DNA of 64,000 nt from Wolfiporia cocos (Eukaryota > Basidiomycota > Agaricomycetes > Polyporales > Phaeolaceae): contig JACCLO010000011.1 of the NCBI GenBank assembly GCA_029448655.1, forward strand, positions 310,001 to 374,000, in the 5' to 3' direction. Below the pieces are notes generated by a model, which ran no database searches, was not told where the DNA came from, and saw nothing but the letters and a program-made list of their open reading frames with translations. Made by a program: the position numbers and the translations under genes. This document shows, piece after piece, positions 1-8,772 of the stretch. Each line of letters begins with the position of its first letter. Within the stretch, counting starts at the first letter, position 1.

Positions 1-116
1 AACCGTTAGTTTATGAACCAGATAAGCTAGTTATTGGTCTAGAAAGTCGTAGTAATTCGTAGAATTACCCGAAAAATGGTAAGAAATATGGGGAAACTAG
101 GAGAATTCTTGTGACA
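1..116 (-). mobile_element. LTR-A, partial, inverted, runs off the left edge
   Basis: The reverse complement begins TGTCACAAGAATTCTCC and matches the first part of the family-A LTR at 5288 almost base for base. Its U3 end lies at 116 and the rest is outside the window. The sequence to its right is the untranslated leader of a family-B element, not a polypurine tract, so this LTR (solo or 5') inserted into B1. Confidence 0.9.
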
Positions 117-1031
117 CTGCGCACATCCCTTTCTGCCTGACAAGGCGATTGGGGTGATAGTCGAGATCTGGGGGATACACCACCATCCTCGGCAGAGGAT
201 TGGCAACCAGGGAAGCCACACCGCCTTTTTAGGCAGGAAGCCTACCTAACTCGGACTCCAGGGTCAAGGAGACACGGTCCTCGCTGACAAGCTTGGACTG
301 TGAGTGGTTAAGACCCGCCTGTGGAGAAAAGGGGACGGTCTGCCTGTGTGCGCCCAACCCCCTGCCATGGCAAGCGTTGTTCAGCGCCCCATCGCTATCC
401 ACAGGGTCATCATTATGATGGCATGGGAATTTTCCAAAGCCGCCGCCCAGGCGTAAGGGCCCTGCTTTGAACCTGTCATGGGAAAAGCAGTGAGGGGGAT
501 CATCTTCGGATAATCCTGCCAAAGGACAAGTGCGGTAGCCACAAAACATAAGTCCTCCGGGCAGTTCGGCGTGCACGTCATGGGGTCAAATAGGGCAAAG
601 GGGTACACTTGCACGCCTTAGGGCTAATCCACTTACCTGTGGACGCGATGGTATTCCAATGTCCTGAAAAAGACCCCGTGATGGTCTGTAGACGGCAACC
701 TCATTGTTGAAGCATGGACAGGCTAAGGGATGTAAAATCCCAGCCACTTTCCGGCATTGTCCCTCTGGGGCAGTGTCGTGTATCCGATTCCCAATCATCT
801 GACCCAGGAACCGGCCTGGCAGTCAGCAACTCTACCCCTGGAGTCGGTGCCTCTGACCGTTAGGGTCATGCGAATATCCGCGCCGTCTCGGCACAGGGTT
901 TGCGCACAACATAAGAGTAATTATGCCCCGTAGTACACCTTCTTTGCTCCTGAAAAGGAGTCCACTACCCTACCTTACATAATCCCTTCTATTCCTGTTC
1001 TTGGACGTATCACTGGGAAACTTCATTTCTC

Positions 1032-1950
1032 ATGAAAGCTGCACTTTCTAGAATCATGCCCCGCGTTACCCGTCACACACGTGGCTCCTCCACCGCCCCC
1101 TACGTTAAGCCGGCGAAGCGGTCACTTCTCAGCCGCATCGACACCGCCGACATTCCTCGGGCAGAGGACGTCACATACACGCTTCCTGTAAAGGAAGATT
1201 ACACCGGGAAGCTCCATCTTTGGGAGATTCCCGTCCACATGCCAAAGCATATTGCTGAGGCTGGGAAACCCGCTCCTTGACCTCCCAAACCAGTTCCGCT
1301 TGCTAAGCGTATCTGGACAGAGGAAGAGAAGCTAGCTGCTTCCATTACCGCCATGGAGAACCTTATCGAACTCCGTGAACTCAACAAGCTCAAGCTCGCC
1401 CGCGATAAGCTGGTAAAGCGAATCGCCGCCAAACAAGCCACCAAGGAAGCCAAGCAAGCAGCTTCTTCACTGGCCCTCCGTCTCTCCAGCCCGGCGGCCG
1501 GACCTCCCGTTCTGACCAACCACAAGATTCTCGACCCTTCCCTCGTCTTCAGGAAGAAGAAGCCTCTCCAAGCATGCGATCAAGTTATTCCCATGCTAGA
1601 AGGCACTCTTACTCGTCTCACTCCTCTCGCCAACCACCCCCCTAATTACCCAGGCTTCCATATGGAAACGACATTCGTTTCCATACTATGGTAGTAGAAT
1701 TGGAGGACTTGGTGGATAACGTAAAAGATAGAATGAGACGGGGGAGGATCACCAATACAGAGTGGAGAATTATGAGTACTGTAAACAGCTCGGCAACATT
1801 TCCTTTTCGGATTGGCATACGGACTTGGCTCGTATCATAGCAGAATGCGTAGCGCTACAAATTTCTTTTGCCTCCGGTGTAACACCACCTGACAAGGTGG
1901 CAGGGCCCTCAACTACTTCGGTAGAAGAGGATATACTCGCGATTGTATAG
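1032..1950 (+). pseudogene. B1 ORF1 (unknown accessory ORF), broken
   Basis: This is homologous to the intact 307-aa ORF1 of B2 (7704-8627). It shows an in-frame TGA at 1278-1280 where B2 has CGA (a CpG to TpG change), a one-base loss near 1665 where a run of A is shortened, and a short deletion near 1772. Similarity continues to the shared C-terminal end at 1950. No function is recognised for the family. Confidence 0.85.
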
Positions 1951-2051
1951 TAGAAATACTATCATCTTTTAACTCTGAAATAGAGTGCGAGTGTGATCTA
2001 TAACGAAAGTTGCAGCTTTCAAACTAAATCCCTTCTTAAGAATCTAAGACA

Positions 2052-3961
2052 ATGAGTAACCGGAAACTAACATTCGTCATAAACAGATTCGCAATGTCTT
2101 CCACCTCCTCCAACAGCGCACCCCTCGCCACTCGTCGCACGATGCGCCTTCGCTCGGAAGGTCCGGTAACCCCGGTAGCAGGGCCCTCAGGGACTCAACC
2201 CCTGGTGACCTTGGAGCATCTAAGCGAGGAAGAGGAAGAGGATGAAGTCGAGGATGTTCCCCCACAAAGGGACTCCCCATCCAACCCCATGGGGACGCGT
2301 CCGGGCACACCTATCCCCGGATACCCACCGGCTCACTACACCCGACCGATCGGGCCCATCACAACCCTAGAAATAGAGTTTTTGGGCCCAGAACGCCGAA
2401 CCAACAATGAGGTCGAAATAGGCCTCAAGTCGTACCTCCCAGAAGAGGAACAATACAAGGTGGATGGACCCCTGCATGGGGCAATCCTTGACGCCGCCGT
2501 ACAACGAAGCACGGCAATAAGCCATGACAAGGTTGACACCCTCGGCCGAATGGTGTACGCCCGCCTGGAGCAAATCCATGGCAGAATCGACTCCCTGGCT
2601 GGGCAATCCAGGGCAATCGAACAGATGGCCCAAGACGAGCTACACGAAGCAGTCAATACAGTCCGCAACGAGCTTGTGTCCACTCTGGTGGACCTTGGCA
2701 AGGAACTCCAACAGGATTACACCGCCAAGTTCTCCGAAATGGAGAAACAGCTCCGGGACGACTATCAGACCCGGCTCGATGACCTCGAGGATGCGTTCGC
2801 CGAGCGCATGGAAAAGGTTGAGGAAGAACTTCGGAGGAGTCGCAAAAATCCTTCCGTTCCCAACCCTCCCGGTGTCCGCACGCCCCCGGAAGAACCCGCA
2901 CCGGCCCCCAACACTGCTCGACCCCGTGCAGCCGAGGCCGCTGCCGCCGCACAAGCTGCAGCTGCTGCTGCTGCAGCCGTTGCCCCGCAGATTCCAGGTC
3001 TGCCTCAAAACCTGAAAATTCCCCCTCCCCCCGAATTCTCTGGGTCATCTGGAAAGGTGACTGCGCAGGAATGGGTGGGAAAGATGGGCCTGTACTTCGG
3101 TACGCTCAGTGTCTACAACAACCATGACTGTATCACCACGGCCCTCTTCTGCGTCACAGGGGACGCATACAAATTTTTCTCGCCTCTCATCAAGAAGGCA
3201 GGAAACGGTGAACCTCTCGGCACCTGGGAGGACCTCACCAAGTCAGTAATGGTGCAATATGGGAAGATGACGGACAAGGAGATCGCGAAGAAGGAAATTC
3301 GCGGGTATTACGGCATGAAGGGCAAGGCATTGGCAGATCGAACTACTTCAATTACTGCGAACGGTTCCGCACCCTCGGCCGCCTCTCCGAAACCGCCAAC
3401 GAGACTCTGGTATGGGAATTCACCGAGACTCTCCCCAAAAAGGTCAAGCACACCTTAAACGTCCTCGGCAAGACCCCCTTCTTCAAGGCCCCGACCGACA
3501 TCGAGCCCCTCATCGACTTTGCTCTGGAAATGTACCAAACGTCATATCCAGACAAAATCAAGGGCTCCATTTTTGAGAAGGCCGGCAAGAAGGACTCGGC
3601 CCCTGCCAAAAAGAAGGAGACGTCCTCCACTTCTGCGAAGAAGTCGGAGAAAAAGAACGACAAGGGAAAGGCGCCCACCAAAGCCCCCACCGACACCGCC
3701 AACGCCGTCTGCACGTACTGCAAGCAGACGGGACACTACTTCAACAAGTGTCCTAAGCTTGCCGTTTACAAAGCTGCGGGAACGTTTGTGCCTGCCGCTC
3801 AGCGGGCCAAACAACAAAGGGCGAAGGATGCAGCTGCCGCGTCTGGAAAGACCACGGCTGCTTCTTCGGGTAGTGGAAAGGGACAGGCTTCTGGCAAGAA
3901 GCCGTACTCGGCGCCCCCCGCGGATGGCAAGACGTATCGTGCCCGATACATCTGGGAATAA
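2052..3961 (+). pseudogene. gag: B1 gag, frameshifted
   Basis: This is homologous to B2 gag. The N-terminal part (from ATG 2052) keeps the acidic run, the long helical/coiled-coil region, the Ala-rich linker and the start of the capsid-like domain. A one-base loss near 3335 shifts the frame. The correct frame resumes from about 3530 and includes the CCHC knuckle (CTYCKQTGHYFNKC, about 3709-3750). An extra TAA at 3959-3961 replaces a Glu codon seen in B2. The end of the gene is lost under LTR-D. In this copy and in B3 an upstream ATG (2052 here) is in frame with the ATG used in B2. Confidence 0.88.
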
Positions 3962-4066
3962 GTGACGGCTGACTCAAGCTCAGCAGGACCCTCGGCCCCC
4001 GCCACCAATGTCGCCACAGTCGGAACCCTCTCGGTTCCCCTTGCCCCAACCACACGTCTCGAAGAC

Positions 4067-4727
4067 TGTCACAAGAAATAATTTGTGATTTTTCCCTTAT
4101 TTTTGCGCTTTTTATTCCGATTTTTAGGCTTGTTAGACCGACGCTGGAGGTATCACGTGCATAGGTAGATAAGTCTTCATCTTATCTCATTATCTCTACT
4201 GGTCACGTTGTTATATCTAGAGTCACGGGTAGTTACCTCGTCATATGACTGTCACTTAGTTGTTACTGTAGGCACATGATCCTGATGCGCACAGACCGTC
4301 ACTTTAGGGTAGACAAAAAGTCTTTAGCTAGAGGTCTCCTACATGTATATATACTGGCGACGTCTGAGGCTACTCCTCAGACTTAAGATTTTGGCCTAGG
4401 GGGCGTGTCCCCTGGTCACCTCTTTTATTATCCCTCTGCTGCTTGTCTTTGCATGCAGGGTCCTTGACGACAAAGCCTGCTGCGTCCTACTTGGGCATGG
4501 GGGCTTCTATCCATTGCATCCATACCTGTCTCTTCTCTATTACCTTGCTAGTCTGGGGGCGTGCCGGTACACTTATGGGTCGGCACCTCAGGCAATACGG
4601 CAGGACGTCTCAATAGACGTGCCTTCTTGTTCTCCGCCATATGGAGGGTTGGGGGCTATTGGAGATAGTATAGGGCGGATATAGGAGTTCCCCGTTAGGA
4701 CGGGTGGCACGGATGGTTTCCGTGTCA
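4067..4727 (+). mobile_element. LTR-D (661 bp), 5' LTR of a mostly deleted element
   Basis: It starts TGTCACAAGAAATAATTTG and ends ...CCGTGTCA. It contains a TATA-like stretch (about 4343-4355) and, 24-36 bp on, AGACTTAAGATT (4379-4390). It inserted into B1. It is followed by a primer-binding-like site and a short internal remnant, so it is a 5' LTR rather than a solo LTR. Pieces of the same LTR family lie at 5899-5986, 15977-16226 and, inverted, 16227-16310. Confidence 0.85.
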
Positions 4728-4992
4728 TAATCTTAAGTCTATTTTTTCTTCCCTCCTCGCGCTGATCGTCGGGGAGCCAAGGAATTTTCCACTCTAGGTA
4801 CTCCAGCGTGTGTGGCGGGACACCCACTGAGCCACAAGCGGCCTTGGGCGGTACATTTACCAGTCCCCACTAAGCACACGCATCACCATGGAGACCACGA
4901 GGAGTGAAAACGGCCACAAGGGGCGCTGCAAGACACAGCAGTAGCCCACGTCCTGGGCAGGACAGCGGACCTAGCGGGTATGTGAAGCACCT
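4728..4992 (+). other. Remnant of family-D internal leader, with self-primer site
   Basis: Two bases... more exactly one base after the LTR (4729-4740) lies AATCTTAAGTCT, the exact reverse complement of 4379-4390 in the same LTR. This is the layout of a Tf1-type self-primer. The remaining 250 bp hold no ORF I recognise and end where family-A dUTPase sequence starts, so the rest of element D is deleted. Confidence 0.7.
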
Positions 4993-5193
4993 CCGTACCA
5001 AGTAAAGAAAGGCGACCGAATTGCTCAGCTAATCTGCGAAGTAGCAATCACGCCCGAAATACAGGAATCCATGACCAAGGAGAAGTTCGAGAAAGAAATT
5101 CGACCTCACCTACATGGAGGTGGACCCTACAATGAGCAGTTCAACAACCCAACCAAGCGCGGTACACAAGGTTTTGGATCGACAGGACGATAA
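4993..5193 (+). pseudogene. A1: C-terminal dUTPase tail of a family-A pol
   Basis: This aligns with the end of the A2 pol ORF (43308-43506). Dinucleotide-binding motif IV (IAQLICEV) and motif V (RGTQGFGSTG) are readable before the TAA at 5191-5193. The upstream pol sequence is missing. Unlike A2, this copy keeps the Gly in motif V (GFGSTG). Confidence 0.85.
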
Positions 5194-5270
5194 AAGTGGA
5201 AAAATCGTAAAGCCTAACCCTTCAATGGGCTCTAGCACAACTTCTACTCTCAACGGGGTCGTTGAAATCT

Positions 5271-5287
5271 AAGGGGGGGGGGGGTAA
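5271..5287 (+). promoter_or_regulatory. Polypurine tract of A1
   Basis: A long run of G ending in TAA lies directly before the LTR. The same arrangement occurs before the A2 LTR at 43599. In the family this primes plus-strand DNA synthesis. Confidence 0.75.
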
Positions 5288-5898
5288 TGTCACAAGAATT
5301 CTCCTAGTTTCCCCATATTTCTTACTATTTTTCCGGCAATTCTACGAATTATCTACGACTTTCTAGACCGATAACTAGCTTATCTGGTTCATAACTTAAC
5401 GGTTACATACGTGCCGCATGATGGCCGCGTTATCTCCCGTAACGACGGTCTAATCTTATCACTAGTAGTTACCATCAGTCACATGTCTAGTTCCAGCCAA
5501 TCGGACATTCCGTCCGGAAGCAGTCAACGTATAAACGTCAGCGGACCGGGCTTTGGTCACGCCCCGTCTTTGTAATGACAAGAGCGCAAAACGCCATTCG
5601 TGCGGCCTACGCCGCCTTTCTATATCCCGGTTTTGATCGGCATATGTATATTACTAAGTACTTAGGTACCTGGGGACTTGTACATACGAATACGGACACT
5701 AGTATTATCTAATAAAGACTGTTAGGGGTCTTATTTATCATGTATATATACTGGACTTGCTGAGCGCTATTGCCTCAGTTCTATTCATTGCATTCATACT
5801 ACGAGTTAACCACTCAACGTATCCTGCTTAACATCTGCTTTATCTCTTGCCTAACCAGCAATACCAAGATCATAACAAGTAAGTGTTATCTTGTGTTA
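5288..5898 (+). mobile_element. LTR-A (611 bp), 3' LTR of A1
   Basis: It runs from TGTCACAAGAATTCTCC to ...CTTGTGTTA. The A2 copy (43599-45408, once its inserted LTR is removed) is also 611 bp. The last two bases are TA, not CA, in both copies, while the diverged solo copy at 23555-24194 ends in CA. A TATA-like element lies near 5738-5754. The right border abuts a truncated LTR-D. Confidence 0.85.
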
Positions 5899-5986
5899 GT
5901 AGCGTTCTGAGGTACTCCTCAGAACTTATCTTCTCGTCGTTGGGGGCGCGTCCCCTGGCAACCTTTAATACCCTCTGCCTGCCTGT
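5899..5986 (+). mobile_element. LTR-D second copy, left part (split by B2)
   Basis: This matches the middle of LTR-D (about 4360-4450), including the CTGAGG...CTCCTCAG hairpin and the GGGGCG-GTCCCCTGG box. It ends with CCTGT, the B2 target duplication. The first ~295 bp of this LTR are missing where LTR-A ends. Confidence 0.8.
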
Positions 5987-6685
5987 TGTCACAGATTTGT
6001 GACATGCCACTATTTTTCCCGTATTTTTACCTATTTATCTGGTATTTCTACGACCTTGTAGACATTTACGCTGCTAAGCGCCCGTCTACACGTACACGCA
6101 ACCAAACAACACGTACACAACGCGGTATACGTCCACCTGTCATAACAACACGTACATAATACGCCCGTACGCGTCAATGACTCAGCGGACTAACCTCCGG
6201 TGTCACGCGCCTTACTCATATCCCGATACCGGGCTATGTCAGTACAATTGGATAAGCGGCCCGCTCGTTATCACATGCCAATGCCCTTACGATTACTCAT
6301 ATCCCGATACCGGTATATAAGAATCACATGCATGGCTTACTAACGTAGTTACAGCCACTTCCACAACATGGACCTACGGTCCAAACAAACGATCTTACTG
6401 GTGCGGCCATTACCGGCGCACATGGTCTACTGTAGTTTACGACTTAACCATATTAGTTATGTCTGCGCACAGACCACCTTCATGTTTGGCTCCCTTACCG
6501 GTAACCAAACAAAGCATGTATATAAGTAGGGCTATCACTGCGGATAAGCCTTAGATTTGTTCTCTGCATTCGCACAGTTACATACCATCTCTGCTTGCGC
6601 CCACTAGCCTCCTCACCAACCTTCTGCAACATCTTCAAGTCGCCTATAAGGTTATAGTGTGAGTCCCACAGTCTAGTCTGTGTCA
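5987..6685 (+). repeat. B2 5' LTR
   Basis: It is 699 bp, TG...CA. The first 18 bases, TGTCACAGATTTGTGACA, form a near-terminal inverted repeat (TGTCACA/TGTGACA). It includes a TATA box near 6515-6525 and the predicted transcript start region at about 6553. Confidence 0.96.
6515..6563 (+). promoter_or_regulatory. B2 LTR core promoter and transcript start region
   Basis: A TATATAAG-type TATA box lies about 30 bp upstream of AGATTTGTTCT (6553-6563), which is the sequence complementary to the putative primer-binding site. The start is inferred from spacing, not measured. Confidence 0.6.
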
Positions 6686-6687
6686 TA

Positions 6688-6698
6688 AGAACAAATCT
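6688..6698 (+). promoter_or_regulatory. B2 self-primer binding site
   Basis: AGAACAAATCT begins two bases after the LTR and is the exact reverse complement of 6553-6563 in the same LTR. No tRNA 3'-end complement (TGG...) is visible there. This is the layout known for Tf1 of fission yeast, where the 5' end of the transcript folds back as primer. Confidence 0.75.
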
Positions 6699-7703
6699 CC
6701 CCCTACCCCCGCCCTTGCGCTTGCGCTTGGGCCTGGGTTTCTATCCTACAGGGGCTATTGCTCGTTGCTGCGCACATCCCTACTCTTGACAAAGAGTTTG
6801 GGGTGATAGTTGAGATCTGGGGGATACATCGCCATCCTCGGCAGAGGATTGGCAACCAGGGAAGCCACACCGCCTTTTTGGGCAGGAGGCCTACCTAACC
6901 CGGACTCCAGGGTCAAGGAGACATGGTCCTCGCTGACAAGCTTGGACTATGCGCGGTTAAGACCCGCCTGTGGAGAAAAGGGGACGGTCTGCCTGTGTGC
7001 GCCCAACCCCCTGTCATGGCAAGCGTTGTTCAGCGCCCCATCACTATCCACAGGGTCATCATTATGATGGCATGGGAATTTTCCAAAGCCGCCTCCCAGG
7101 CGTAAGGGACCTGCTTTGAACCCGTTATGGGAAAAGCAGTGAGGGGGGTGACGTAAAAAATCACCCTGCCATAGGTCACTCGCGGTAGCCAATAGCATAA
7201 GTCCTCCGGGCAGCTCGGCGTGCGAGCATGGGTCAAACGGATTTGGGGCCCCATTGGAAGAGAAGCGCGTGGCCCACTCCTTCGGGATGTGGAGCGCTGC
7301 TGTCTCGCGATCTTAGATCGACAATGGTTTTTTAACCCTGATGTGACACCCATGTGGCTACAGACGGCAACCTCATTGTTGAAGCATGGACAGGCTAAGG
7401 GATGTAAAATCCCAGCCACTTTCCGGCATCGTCCCTCCGGGGCGGTGTCGTGTATCCGAATCCCAATCATCTGACCCAGGAACCGGCCTGGCAGTCAGCA
7501 ACTCTACCCCTGGAGTCGGCGCCTCTGACCGTTAGGGTCATGCGAATATCCGCGCCGTCTCGGCACAGGGTTTGCGCGCAACATAAGAGTAATTATGCCC
7601 CGTAGTACACCTTCTTTGCTCCTGAAAAGGAGTCCACTACCCTACCTTACATAATCCCTTTTATTCCTGTTCTTGGACGTATCACTGGGAAACTTCGTTT
7701 CTC
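6699..7703 (+). other. B2 untranslated leader (about 1 kb)
   Basis: No conserved ORF is seen before ORF1. The stretch is closely conserved in B1 (117-1031) and B3 (34131-35140), including blocks with several short ATGs. It probably holds packaging and translation-control signals; that is inference. Confidence 0.6.
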
Positions 7704-8627
7704 ATGAAGGCTGCACTTTCTAGAATCATGCCCCGCGTTACCCGTCGCACCCGTGGCTCCTCCACTGCCCCTTACGTTAAGCCGGCGAAGCGGTCACTTC
7801 TCAGCCGCATCGACACCACCGACATTCCTCGGGCAGAGGACGTCACCTACACGCTTCCTGTAAAGGAAGACTACACCGGGAAGCTCCATCTTTGGGAGAT
7901 TCCCGTCCACATGCCAAAGCACATCGCTGAGGCTGGGAAACCCGCTCCTCGACCTCCCAAACCAGTTCCACTCGCCAAACGAATCTGGACAGAGGAAGAG
8001 AAGCTAGCGCAATCCATTACCGCCATGGAGAACCTAATCGAACTCCGCGAACTCAACAAGCTCAAGCTCGCCCGCGATAAGCTGAATAAGCGAATCGCCG
8101 CCAAACAAGCCGCCAAGGAAGCCAAGCAAGCAGCTTCTTCACTGGCCCTCCGTCTCTCCAGCCCGGCGGCCGGACCTTCTGTTCCGGCCAACCACAAGAT
8201 TCTCGACCCTTCCCTCGTCTTCGGGAAGAAGAAGCCTCTCCAAGCATGCGATCAAGTTATTCCCATGCTAGAAGGCACTCTCACTCGCCTCACTCCTCTC
8301 GCCAACCACCCCCCTAATTACCCAGGCTTCCATATGGAAAACGACATGCGTTTCCATACTATGGTAGTAGAATTGGAGGATCTGGTGGATAACGTAAAGG
8401 ATAGAGCGAGACGGGGGAGGATCACCAATAGAGACTGGAGAATTATGAAAAAGTATTGCAAACAGCTCGGCAATATTTCCTTTTTGGATTGGCGTACGGA
8501 CTTGGCTCGTATCGTAGCAGAATGCGTAGCGCTACAAATTACTTTTGCCTTCGGTGTAACACCACCTGACAAGGTGGCAGGGCCCTCAACTACTTCGGTA
8601 GAAGAGGATATACTCGCGATTGTATAG
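7704..8627 (+). CDS. B2 ORF1: conserved 307-aa protein of unknown function
   Basis: This is a complete ORF upstream of gag, at a position where Ty3/gypsy elements normally have none. The protein is basic at the N-terminus (Arg/Lys-rich first 35 residues) and Pro-rich around residues 80-95. It has a likely coiled coil at about 95-145 (Leu/Lys/Arg/Ala heptads) and a mixed region at 200-300 with no motif I know. The B3 copy is also 307 aa with only about five or six substitutions, and B1 has a broken copy, so it belongs to the element rather than being chance. There is no zinc knuckle, protease or membrane segment. A nucleic-acid-binding, assembly or translation-control role is possible but unproven. 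The 3' end is separated from gag by 145 bp. Confidence 0.85.
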   Translation: MKAALSRIMPRVTRRTRGSSTAPYVKPAKRSLLSRIDTTDIPRAEDVTYTLPVKEDYTGKLHLWEIPVHMPKHIAEAGKPAPRPPKPVPLAKRIWTEEEKLAQSITAMENLIELRELNKLKLARDKLNKRIAAKQAAKEAKQAASSLALRLSSPAAGPSVPANHKILDPSLVFGKKKPLQACDQVIPMLEGTLTRLTPLANHPPNYPGFHMENDMRFHTMVVELEDLVDNVKDRARRGRITNRDWRIMKKYCKQLGNISFLDWRTDLARIVAECVALQITFAFGVTPPDKVAGPSTTSVEEDILAIV

Positions 8628-8772
8628 TAGAAATACTATCATCTTTTAACTCTGAAATAGAGTGCGAGTGTGATCTATAACGAAAGTTGCAGCTTTCAAA
8701 CCCAATCCCTTCTTAAGAATCTAAGACAATGAGTACCCGGAAACTAACATTCGTCACAAACAGTATTCACAA

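Larger units (their letters stand above)
117..4066 (+). mobile_element. B1: decayed, truncated family-B Ty3/gypsy element
   Basis: The segment is collinear with B2 from about 6768 to 10749: leader, ORF1 and gag. It has neither LTR-B nor pol. The left end is cut by an inverted LTR-A and the right end by LTR-D at 4067, inside what is the gag/pol overlap in B2. ORF1 and gag both carry stops and frameshifts, so this is the oldest family-B copy in the window. Confidence 0.9.

Noticed and set aside
4067..5898. 4067-5898 as one intact element with matching LTRs
   Set aside because: The left LTR (D) and right LTR (A) are different families; the segment is a junction of two truncated elements.
6686..6703. 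tRNA primer-binding site
   Set aside because: No TGG start or plausible tRNA 3'-end complement; the self-complementary explanation fits exactly.
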